From Actinomycetes bacterium (GTDB lineage: Bacteria > Actinomycetota > Acidimicrobiia > Acidimicrobiales > Acidimicrobiaceae): a DNA stretch of 6,600 bases. A program made the position numbers and the translations under genes. Below are positions 1-6,282 of the stretch, in pieces; the stretch's first letter is position 1; each line of letters starts with the position of its first letter. The stretch is taken from contig JAKAOC010000134.1 of NCBI GenBank assembly GCA_021823385.1, positions 1 to 6,600 on the forward strand, in the 5' to 3' direction. The notes under the pieces are model-generated. The model saw nothing but the letters and a program-made list of their open reading frames with translations, was not told where the DNA came from and ran no database searches.

Positions 1-1
1 C

Positions 2-664
2 GAACTCGCCGAACTCGTGCGGGAAAGCAACTCTGGTGTGCACGCTGCAGCTCTAACCGCTCCGGAACTCGATTTCTCCGCTGTCAAGTTGAACCCGCGC
101 GACTTGACGGTCACCCGACCGGTGGGTCTCCTCCTGGACCTCGGTGGCCTTGGCAAGAGTTGGCTCGCCGACCGGGTCGCTAAGCGGATGGTACATGCCG
201 GCGGCGGTGGAGTGCTCGTCAACCTGGGTGGAGACATCGCCATCGTTGGTGAGGCGCCCAGTGGCGGCTGGCCCATTCGCATCACGGACGACGCATCCTT
301 GAATCCCGACGCGGCGGGGCAGACGGTTCACCTTTCCTCCGGCGCGATTGCGACCTCTTCCCGGCTCACTCGAAGATGGCTTGACTCGGAGGGGCAAATC
401 CGTGAGCACCTGGTCGGGGTCGACCAGACGGGTAGCGTCGGCGTTCCCATCGTCACCGCCACGGCAGCGGCCGGGACGGCGCTCGAGGCGAACGTCGCGA
501 CCTTGTCCACCTTGCTCGCAGGCGCCAGGGGCGTTGCCGTAATGGCGCGCTTCGGTTACCCTGCCTTGCTGAGAGGGGCCGATGGCACCGCGGTCACCCT
601 CAGCGGCTGGCCCTCGCGGGGATCGCGCCGCAGGGCAGATAGGCGCCTGGAGGCGGCCATATGA
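2..664 (+). CDS. apbE: ApbE-type FAD:protein FMN transferase, C-terminal part (5' end outside window)
   Basis: ApbE enzymes move FMN from FAD onto a Thr/Ser of extracytoplasmic redox proteins, using Mg2+. The frame is already open at base 2, so the N-terminus is missing; the GTG at 17 is unlikely to be the true start. Visible family signatures are DLGGLGKSW with ADRVA (from about base 137), VNLGGDIAIVG (about 215-247), GGWPIRITDD, a GAIATSS block, a His in REHLVG (codon 407-409) and the late segment LEANVATLSTLLAG. This late segment resembles the DANTAST-like form I associate with actinobacterial ApbE proteins, with Glu (codon 485-487) where Asp is usual. The HxxDPxTG motif is also irregular (HLVGVDQTG). 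The stop overlaps the next start by four bases (ATGA), so translation is probably coupled to the ferric-reductase-like gene. The natural substrate is not visible here. Family assignment is secure; activity is inferred. Confidence 0.87.
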   Translation, partial: ELAELVRESNSGVHAAALTAPELDFSAVKLNPRDLTVTRPVGLLLDLGGLGKSWLADRVAKRMVHAGGGGVLVNLGGDIAIVGEAPSGGWPIRITDDASLNPDAAGQTVHLSSGAIATSSRLTRRWLDSEGQIREHLVGVDQTGSVGVPIVTATAAAGTALEANVATLSTLLAGARGVAVMARFGYPALLRGADGTAVTLSGWPSRGSRRRADRRLEAAI

Positions 665-1770
665 TCGCCTTTGCGACCGTCGTGGCCGCCATTGGCGGGA
701 ATCCGAAGGTTCTCTGGTATCTGACCAGGGCCACGGGAATCATTGCCATCCTCCTGCTCGCGCTGGTGGTTATCCTCGGAATGGTCACCGCGACCAAGGC
801 CGCTCCCAAGGGGTTTGCCAAGTTCCTGGTTCCCGACCTGCACCGCCGTCTCTCCATTTCCGCGGCCGTCTTCTTGGGGATCCACATCGTGACGGCTCTT
901 CTGGACAGCTTCGTGCATATAGGCCTGGCCGCGTCGATCATCCCGTTCGTCTCCAGCTACAGGCCGATCTGGGTCGGTTTCGGGGCTATCTCCTTCGACC
1001 TGCTGCTGGTGGTCATAGCCACGTCAGTGGCAAGGCATCGGTTCTCTCAGGGCCCGTGGAAGAAGATCCACTACGCAAGCTGGCTCGTAGTCACCTTCGC
1101 GATTTTCCATGCCATGGGGACCGGTTCCGACGCGCGCGTCGGACTGGTCGAGGGCATCTACATGGCGCTGGTGGGCGTAGTTGCGCTGGCGGCGATCTTC
1201 AGGACCGCCACAGATGTCCAGCTGCGGAAGTTGGCCAGGATTGGCGGCTCCGCCGTCATCGTGGCCGTGCCGCTGCTGGCACTCGGATGGTCGTTCAAGG
1301 GGCCGCTGCGCAGCGGATGGGCCTCGGCATCCTCCAGCTTCTCCCTTCTCCCGAAGGTCACCACCACCACGGCCGCCACGTCGAGCGCCGGCGCCAATTC
1401 ATTCGTCTGGCCCGTCGACGGTGGGGTGCAGGGGACCGTTTCCATTGCCAATGCGAGTTCCGGGACGTCCACCGTGACCATGACCGGAACCGTGACGGGG
1501 ACCGCGGACGTGATTACCGTCCGTCTCGTCGGGCTGGTTCAGCAGGGCTCGCTCGTCCTCCAGGGGTCATCCGTTGCAATTGGGACTGCTTCGGCACCGA
1601 ACACCTACACGGGATCTGTGGCACAGGCCGGAGGTTCCACGCTGGTGCTCTCCTTGCACGGCCCGCAGGGGAGCGTTACGGGAGCCCTTTCCGTCAACAT
1701 CAATGGCGGTTCTTTCTCGGGCGTCCTGCAGGCGCCGGCCGCGTTGGGATCCCAGTCCGAGTCCGGATGA
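661..1770 (+). CDS. Ferric-reductase-like bis-heme transmembrane protein with extracytoplasmic C-terminal domain
   Basis: A 369-residue membrane protein, probably carrying electrons across the membrane through two b-type hemes. About six helices are visible: residues 17-42, 64-84, 104-124, 138-152, 162-181 and 196-212. The heme ligand candidates are H61/H75 (13 residues between) and H137/H150 (12 between). This is the spacing known for the two heme-binding helices of NOX and ferric reductases. Basic loops at 43-63, 124-137 and 181-194 should face the cytoplasm, which puts both termini outside. After the last helix come a Ser/Thr-rich linker (about 219-247) and a Gly/Ser/Thr/Val-rich, beta-strand-like domain to the end. 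No FAD- or NAD-binding reductase domain is fused, so electrons must come from a partner, plausibly the next two gene products. I see no canonical flavinylation motif of the SGAT type. The start is set by GGAGG at 649-653, 7 bases upstream, and by the ATGA overlap with apbE. It is not a full-length NOX; an MsrQ-like role is possible but less likely in this context. Confidence 0.82.
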   Translation: MIAFATVVAAIGGNPKVLWYLTRATGIIAILLLALVVILGMVTATKAAPKGFAKFLVPDLHRRLSISAAVFLGIHIVTALLDSFVHIGLAASIIPFVSSYRPIWVGFGAISFDLLLVVIATSVARHRFSQGPWKKIHYASWLVVTFAIFHAMGTGSDARVGLVEGIYMALVGVVALAAIFRTATDVQLRKLARIGGSAVIVAVPLLALGWSFKGPLRSGWASASSSFSLLPKVTTTTAATSSAGANSFVWPVDGGVQGTVSIANASSGTSTVTMTGTVTGTADVITVRLVGLVQQGSLVLQGSSVAIGTASAPNTYTGSVAQAGGSTLVLSLHGPQGSVTGALSVNINGGSFSGVLQAPAALGSQSESG

Positions 1771-1799
1771 GCCGTCAACCTGTCATCACTAGAGACCGC

Positions 1800-1826
1800 A
1801 TGAAGATCGAGGAGGAGAAAACGTGA
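1800..1826 (+). other. Possible 8-codon leader ORF overlapping the next start
   Basis: ATG at 1800 opens an eight-codon frame (MKIEEEKT) ending in TGA at 1824-1826, which overlaps the GTG start at 1823-1825. Its three GAG codons form the ribosome binding site of the next gene. Ribosomes leaving this frame would stop on the next start codon. There is no strong ribosome site before the ATG, so chance is quite possible. Confidence 0.2.
1811..1815 (+). promoter_or_regulatory. Ribosome binding site of the NuoF-like gene
   Basis: GGAGG lies inside the longer GAGGAGGAG at 1809-1817 and is followed by 7 bases before GTG at 1823. This strong site supports the GTG over the ATG at 1850, which has no comparable site before it. 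Confidence 0.7.
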
Positions 1827-3190
1827 TCGAGAGCGTTTCTGCAAGCATCATGGCGCCAACTGGTCCCAGGCGGTTGTCACTGGGTTGGGAGTCCGCCCAG
1901 AGGCCCGTTCCTTCGGGCAGGGTGGCCTTCGTCTCGGACCTTTCCGCACGTCCTCGGCTGGTCATGCCGCTTGCCGAGCACGTCGCGGCCTACGGCAGGT
2001 TGCCGGGAGGCTTGACCATGCGCATGGTGCTCGACACCTTGCGGGCGGCCAATTTGACCGGCCGCGGGGGCGCCGGCTTCCCCTTCTGGAAGAAGCTCCA
2101 GGCTGTGGCCACCGCCGAGAGCCGCAAGAGCCCGGTGGTGATCGCCAACGGCTCGGAGTCCGAGCCGCTCAGCAAGAAGGACGCGCTTCTGCTGAAGAAC
2201 AATCCTCATTTGGTCCTGGACGGAATCTCGCTGGTTGCCGGCATGCTGGGCGCCAAGAGCGCCTACCTGTACGTCAAGGACCGTGAAGCCCATACCGCGG
2301 TGAACGCAGCGATACGTGAGCGCCGTGAGCGTGGCATAAGCGAACTGCGGGTCACCATTGTCGAGGCACCGGCGGGTTACGTTGCCGGGCAGGAGACAGC
2401 CGTGGTGCGCCGCATTGGCAAGGGCCCTGCGCTGCCTCAGTTCTCTTTGGACCGGATCTCCTCGTCGGGTCTCCGCGGTGCTCCCACCTTGCTGTCGAAC
2501 GTCGAGACCTTCGCTCATGTCGCGATGATTCTCCGCTTTGGCGCCGAGTGGTATCGCCAGGGTGGGCAAGGCGGAGACAGAGGTACGCGCCTGTTGACCC
2601 TGGTGGGAGCGGTCGGACGTCCCGGTGTCTACGAACTCTCTCCGGGCGCGAGCCTGGCCGAGCTGCTGCGTGAGGCCGATGCCTCAGATCCGAGGGCGGT
2701 CCTCTTCGGCGGGTACTTCGGCCGCTGGATCGATCTGGGCGCGCCCAACACCGCTAAGTTCCCCTTGGATGATCAGGCCCTGGCCGAGCACAAGCTCTCC
2801 TTCGGGGCCGGCATCCTCGGCGTTGTCGGCCGTGAGACCTGCCCGGTTGTGGAGGCGGCGGCCATCACCGAGTATCTTGCCGGCCAAAGTGCGGGGCAGT
2901 GCGGGCCGTGTGTGCACGGTCTCCCGGAGATCTCCACTGCGATGGCCCGTATCGCCTTGTCCTCGGACGTCGAGCGTGGCATGCACGATCTTCGATCTGT
3001 GATCCCACTGGTCGAGCATCGCGGCGGCTGCCAGCACCCCGACGGCGTGATCCAGCTGGTCCGATCCACAGTGGGTGCCTTTGCCGAAGAGGTCAAGCTG
3101 CACCGCTCCGGCCGTTGCAGCGCCCAGGGCAGCCACACTTCGGTGCTTCTGCCTCCCGGCGCATCGGTCGGCACTGGAGGCGCGGGCTGA
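1823..3190 (+). CDS. NuoF-like NADH:acceptor oxidoreductase subunit (FMN/NADH, SLBB and Fe-S regions)
   Basis: A 455-residue soluble protein related to the 51-kDa NADH-binding subunit of complex I (NuoF). It probably takes electrons from a nicotinamide onto FMN and an Fe-S centre. In order: the glycine-rich FMN-site motif GRGGAGFPFWKK (residues 80-91); NGSESEP (109-115) with KKD and NPHLVLDG, matching the NADEGEPGT block; AGYVAGQETAVV (184-195), matching the GEETAL block; GLRGAPTLLSNVETFAHV (216-233); an SLBB-like segment (about 256-300); and a C-terminal cluster region with C360, C363 and C403. The first cysteine of the usual CxxCxxC is Ala357. C340 and C432 are extra cysteines nearby. No NuoE-like partner is present; a ferredoxin gene follows directly, sharing one base (TGATG). 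This suggests a standalone diaphorase feeding the ferredoxin and/or the membrane heme protein rather than a complex I part. The natural partners are inferred. The start is chosen from the strong GGAGG. Confidence 0.83.
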   Translation: MIESVSASIMAPTGPRRLSLGWESAQRPVPSGRVAFVSDLSARPRLVMPLAEHVAAYGRLPGGLTMRMVLDTLRAANLTGRGGAGFPFWKKLQAVATAESRKSPVVIANGSESEPLSKKDALLLKNNPHLVLDGISLVAGMLGAKSAYLYVKDREAHTAVNAAIRERRERGISELRVTIVEAPAGYVAGQETAVVRRIGKGPALPQFSLDRISSSGLRGAPTLLSNVETFAHVAMILRFGAEWYRQGGQGGDRGTRLLTLVGAVGRPGVYELSPGASLAELLREADASDPRAVLFGGYFGRWIDLGAPNTAKFPLDDQALAEHKLSFGAGILGVVGRETCPVVEAAAITEYLAGQSAGQCGPCVHGLPEISTAMARIALSSDVERGMHDLRSVIPLVEHRGGCQHPDGVIQLVRSTVGAFAEEVKLHRSGRCSAQGSHTSVLLPPGASVGTGGAG

Positions 3191-3384
3191 TGCGGCTGGT
3201 GATCGATCCCACTCGCTGCCACGGCCATGGCACTTGCGCGCAGCTTCTGGATGAATACATCCGGCTTGATAAGTGGCACTATCCGATCGTTGCCAAGCAG
3301 AAGGTGTCCGTGAGCCACGCGGATCTTTTGCGTCGGGCCGCCCAGCTTTGCCCGGAGCTTGCCATCAGCATTGTAGATGAATAG
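3190..3384 (+). CDS. Small 3Fe-4S-type ferredoxin with CxxHxxC motif
   Basis: A 64-residue ferredoxin. The ligand pattern is C10-H11-G12-H13-G14-T15-C16, then C54-P55 near the C-terminus. This is the CxxXxxC...CP arrangement of actinobacterial ferredoxins that often serve cytochromes P450, where the middle position is not cysteine, so a 3Fe-4S cluster is expected (family knowledge). Here that position is His13. The ATG at 3190 shares its A with the upstream TGA, and GGAGG at 3176-3180 sits 9 bases before it, so translation is probably coupled to the NuoF-like gene. The longer open frame upstream is a shadow of that gene. No P450 is visible in the window, so the likely donor is the NuoF-like protein and the acceptor may be the bis-heme membrane protein. 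Motif assignment is firm; the partners are inferred. Confidence 0.86.
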   Translation: MRLVIDPTRCHGHGTCAQLLDEYIRLDKWHYPIVAKQKVSVSHADLLRRAAQLCPELAISIVDE

Positions 3385-3389
3385 TTGGT

Positions 3390-3419
3390 TTGTCATTAGG
3401 CGCCGAGCAGGGGTAGCCT
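3390..3419 (+). promoter_or_regulatory. Candidate promoter for the MFS gene
   Basis: In the 110-base gap after the ferredoxin gene, TTGTCA (3390-3395; one mismatch to TTGACA) is followed after 18 bases by TAGCCT (3414-3419), which fits the loose TANNNT -10 of high-GC bacteria. Transcription would begin near 3426, leaving a leader of about 70 bases. The rest of the gap holds GAGAGGAG at 3443-3450 and the palindrome GGCGCC at 3399-3404 and 3463-3468. I see no clear terminator for the redox operon, so read-through is also possible. Confidence 0.35.
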
Positions 3420-3494
3420 GGACCAGGTAACCAGGAGCCGCAGAGAGGAGTTCTCGCGGAAAGGCGCCCCTTCTACCAACGAAGTGCATACAAG

Positions 3495-4661
3495 GTGGCG
3501 GTGTCGATTACCGCCACCACCGCGACCACGCTGCCCGTCTTTCTGACCGGTGCACTTGCGGTGCAAGTCCGTGAGAGTCTCCACTTCAGCGTGGGAGCCC
3601 TCGGTTTACTGGTGGCGGCGTTCTTCGCGTCGGCTTCGCTCGTTTCTGTCTTGGCGGGCGCCATGGCCGAGAAGCTGGGTGGCGAGCGGATCATGCGCGC
3701 GTGCGCGCTCGCAGTGGCGTTCCTGCTCTTCGGAATCGCCGTCTTTGGGCACAGTTATGCGGTGTTGCTGGTACTGCTGGTGCTGGCCGGCTTCACAAAT
3801 GGGGCCATGCAGCCCGCCGTCAACCTCTTCGTAATCGACGCGGTTCCTCCCGGACGCCGGGGGTTCGCGTTGGGCGTCAAGCAGGCGGCAATCCCGGTCT
3901 CCACCCTCTTTGCCGGCCTCGCCGTCCCCGCGATCGCCCTCACCATCGGCTGGCAGTATGCCTATGCCATCGCCGGAGTGGTGGCGCTGATCGTTCTGGC
4001 GGCGGTGCCTCCGGGCCGTTCCACCGGCATTACGCGCTCCGGAGGGGATTCCAAGGCGAGGCCGCGTATCGCCCTGCCGCCGATCATCACCCTGGCGGCC
4101 GCAATGGCGCTCGGAGCCGGCGCCGCCAACGCTTTGGGCGCATTCCTGGTCGAGAACGCGGTACACACCGGCTTCTCGCCCTCCGATGCCGGCCTGCTGG
4201 CGGCGTTCGGCTCGGCATGCGGTCTGATCTCCCGTCTGGTCGGGGGAGCCTTGGCGGACAGGCGCGGCGGTCGCCACCTGCCCGTGATTGCCGGGATGGT
4301 CGGATTGGGGGCGGTGGGATACGCCGCATTCGCGCTGCAGAACTACTGGCTCGTGATTCCCGCCACCGCAATTGCATATGCGGCCGGCTGGGGCTGGAAC
4401 GGCGTCTTCAACTTCGCGATCGTAGTGAACCACCCGGGCGCCGAGGGTAGGGCAACCGGAACGACGCAGGCGGGAGCCTACATCGGCTCGGTGATCGGGC
4501 CGTTGGCCTTTGGCTACGCCGTCGACCACCTCTCCTTCCAATGGGCATGGGCGCTCGCCTCCGTGACCGCTGTGGTGGCGGCGGCGGGCATGCTCGTAGG
4601 GCGCAGACTATTACTGCGCGAGCGGGATCGCGGCGCGACGGCGATCACCGTGGTGGGCTAG
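3495..4661 (+). CDS. Major facilitator superfamily (MFS_1-type) transporter, substrate unknown
   Basis: A 388-residue, very hydrophobic protein with about 12 membrane segments in two halves. The half-boundary is the charged loop at about 173-191. The loop between helices 2 and 3 carries an MFS motif A-like GAMAEKLGGERIMR (55-68), and the matching second-half loop has GGALADRRGGRHLP (250-263). Helix 5 has GVKQAAIPVSTLFAGLAVPAI (127-147), a Gly/Pro-rich segment typical of the superfamily. The substrate cannot be read from the sequence. GTG at 3495 is the first start codon in this frame after the stop at 3414-3416, but it has no good ribosome site nearby. The frame upstream encodes a basic stretch (RRPFYQRSAYK) that looks like a normal cytoplasmic N-terminus, yet it has no start codon. 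The 3' end overlaps the convergent cydC gene by 17 bases. A functional link to the redox operon is possible but not shown. Confidence 0.85.
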   Translation: MAVSITATTATTLPVFLTGALAVQVRESLHFSVGALGLLVAAFFASASLVSVLAGAMAEKLGGERIMRACALAVAFLLFGIAVFGHSYAVLLVLLVLAGFTNGAMQPAVNLFVIDAVPPGRRGFALGVKQAAIPVSTLFAGLAVPAIALTIGWQYAYAIAGVVALIVLAAVPPGRSTGITRSGGDSKARPRIALPPIITLAAAMALGAGAANALGAFLVENAVHTGFSPSDAGLLAAFGSACGLISRLVGGALADRRGGRHLPVIAGMVGLGAVGYAAFALQNYWLVIPATAIAYAAGWGWNGVFNFAIVVNHPGAEGRATGTTQAGAYIGSVIGPLAFGYAVDHLSFQWAWALASVTAVVAAAGMLVGRRLLLRERDRGATAITVVG

Positions 4662-6282
4662 CCAGGCGGATCACCTGGTCGAAGCCCGAGAGCAGAAACT
4701 CCTGGTGGGTGATGACCACCAGCGTCTTGCCCCGGTACGCGCGCAACAGGGTCGAGAGCACCTCTTCGGCTGTGGCGCGGTCGACCGACGCGGTCGGTTC
4801 GTCGAGGATCACGGTACCGTATCCCGCCAGCAGCAGTCGTGCAACGGCAAGACGCTCCCTCTCACCGCCGGAGAGCCGCCGGCCGGCGGGTCCGAGCATG
4901 GTGTCGAGTCCCGACCCTTCCAGGAGGTTTTCGAGCGCTGCGGCCGCAAGAGCGGCGCGCATCCGGCCTTCGTCGGCGGAGGGATCGGCGAGAGCGAGGT
5001 TGGAGCGAAGCGTGGTTTCCAGCACCGCGGGGCTCTCGGGGACGAAGCCGATCCTGGGCGGGGGGCCGCTGTTCGGCGCGCCTAGCAGCGTGATGCTTCC
5101 CGAGACGGGCCGGAGGTAGCCCAGGGCGGCATAGGCGAGGGTCGTCTTGCCCGTGCCGGAGGCTCCCACCAGGGCTGTGCTGCTGCCAGGCTCGATCGTG
5201 AAGCTGAACGGGCCGAGTGCCCTGGCCGTGGAGCGCTCGAGAACTACGTGATGGAAGCTGAAGCCGAGAACTGGTGAGCCGCCGGGCAGCGCGGACGGTG
5301 CAGCTTCTGTCTCCACTGGAAGCTTGGCCACCGAGAGCAGCTGGGCGGGGCCGATGGCAATGCCCGCCGCCAGCACCGCGACCGCTTCGAAGGCCGCCTG
5401 GGCGGCGAGGGGCATCAAGCCGACCAGGACGGCCCGCATCCTGTGCGCCTCGATGGCGTTCAGGGCGAACCATGTCGAGGCGGCAAAAGCGGCCTGGGCC
5501 GCCAGGTTGGCCAGAAAGGAGAGCCTCGCCTGGCGCCGGAGTCTGGCGGCGCTTCGCGCCTCGAGCCGGATTGAGGCCTCCTCCACCTCCTGGAGGCGCC
5601 TTTCCAGGGTGCCCAGTAGGAAGAGCTCGTCGCGGGCACGCAGTAGGTCGCCGCCGCGGCGTTCGAGGGCCGCCCTGGCTTCCTCGTCGTTGGCGGCATC
5701 CCTGCTTCCGGCTCCGCCCAGGACGGCGGCGCCCCCGATGGCAAAGAGGGAGATAAGGGCGAAGATGAGCACTCCGGCCCGGAGGTCGATGAACGAGCCG
5801 AGAGCGAGCGCGAGCAATGCCGTGGCCAAGGCGAGCGCTATTGGAGCGATAAGGCGGATGAACAGGTCCTGCAGATCGTCGATCGAGCGCGTCAGGGTGC
5901 CCAGAAGTTCGCCCGAGCTGAGCTCGGTGGCCTCCTGCGGGAAGCGCGGAACCAAAGCGCGGAATGCCATCACGCGGATGTGCGAGAGGCTGGATAGCAC
6001 CAGCGAGTGCGAGAGCACGCGTTCGAGGTAGCGGGCGCCGGCGCGTGAGATCGCAAAGTAGCGGGTGCCGGCCATCAGCACGCCCAGGGTGAGGATGGCG
6101 GGGCGCTGCGAGGCGCGGGTGATGAGGTAGATGGCGGTCGTCACCAGGCCTATGGATGAAGCGTAGAGCAGAACCCCGCTGCCAAGGTACCCGGCCAGCA
6201 GGCCCCTTTTCCCGGTCATGGCCCGACCGGCGACTTGGAGCGCGGCGGCTCCTCCGATTCCGGCTTCAGCCCGCTTGCTCAT
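4645..6282 (-). CDS. cydC: CydC subunit of the CydDC ABC exporter (cytochrome bd assembly)
   Basis: A 545-residue half-transporter of the inner membrane. With CydD it exports cysteine/glutathione and is needed to assemble cytochrome bd oxidase (family knowledge). The N-terminal part has about six helices (28-54, 62-78, 144-165, 169-192, 253-277, 284-310). It carries the CydC-like stretches [10 protein letters not shown] (83-92) and [18 protein letters not shown] (123-140). The ATPase domain has Walker [10 protein letters not shown] (373-381), signature LSGGERER (470-477), Walker B VILDEP (491-496), D-loop ASVD (498-501) and the switch histidine H526. The Q-loop position is Glu416 (VPESP) rather than Gln. 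The start ATG at 6282 is preceded by GGAGG; the longer frame upstream is only cydD read in another frame. It overlaps cydD by 17 bases, which suggests coupled translation. A related heterodimeric exporter is the alternative, but the CydC-like blocks make this call likely. Confidence 0.85.
   Translation of the reverse strand: MSKRAEAGIGGAAALQVAGRAMTGKRGLLAGYLGSGVLLYASSIGLVTTAIYLITRASQRPAILTLGVLMAGTRYFAISRAGARYLERVLSHSLVLSSLSHIRVMAFRALVPRFPQEATELSSGELLGTLTRSIDDLQDLFIRLIAPIALALATALLALALGSFIDLRAGVLIFALISLFAIGGAAVLGGAGSRDAANDEEARAALERRGGDLLRARDELFLLGTLERRLQEVEEASIRLEARSAARLRRQARLSFLANLAAQAAFAASTWFALNAIEAHRMRAVLVGLMPLAAQAAFEAVAVLAAGIAIGPAQLLSVAKLPVETEAAPSALPGGSPVLGFSFHHVVLERSTARALGPFSFTIEPGSSTALVGASGTGKTTLAYAALGYLRPVSGSITLLGAPNSGPPPRIGFVPESPAVLETTLRSNLALADPSADEGRMRAALAAAALENLLEGSGLDTMLGPAGRRLSGGERERLAVARLLLAGYGTVILDEPTASVDRATAEEVLSTLLRAYRGKTLVVITHQEFLLSGFDQVIRLASPPR

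Noticed and set aside
137..163. GGLGKS in the first gene resembles a P-loop
   Set aside because: It lacks the GxxxxGK[ST] spacing, and the surrounding sequence matches the ApbE DLGG block.
582..1826. Long 414-residue open frame over the ferric-reductase-like gene
   Set aside because: It is Arg/Gly-rich with no domain logic, and overlaps a gene with clear helices, heme His pairs and a ribosome site. It is a high-GC frame shadow.
3417..3435. CCTGG/CCAGG repeats in the leader of the MFS gene as an operator or terminator
   Set aside because: The copies are five bases long and irregularly spaced, with no T-run; no known regulator site is recognised.
3554..3568. Perfect hairpin ACTTGC-GGT-GCAAGT early in the MFS gene
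   Set aside because: It is short, inside coding sequence, and no paired element or leader logic accompanies it; chance is likely.
4662..4678. Inverted repeat CCAGG / CCTGG with a 7-base gap just after the MFS stop
   Set aside because: The stem is only five pairs, has no T-run after it, and lies in cydC coding sequence; too weak to call a terminator.
4541..6031. Plus-strand open frames opposite cydC (4541-5119, 5324-6031)
   Set aside because: They are Ser/Arg/Ala-rich antisense shadows of cydC, which has intact ATPase motifs on the other strand.
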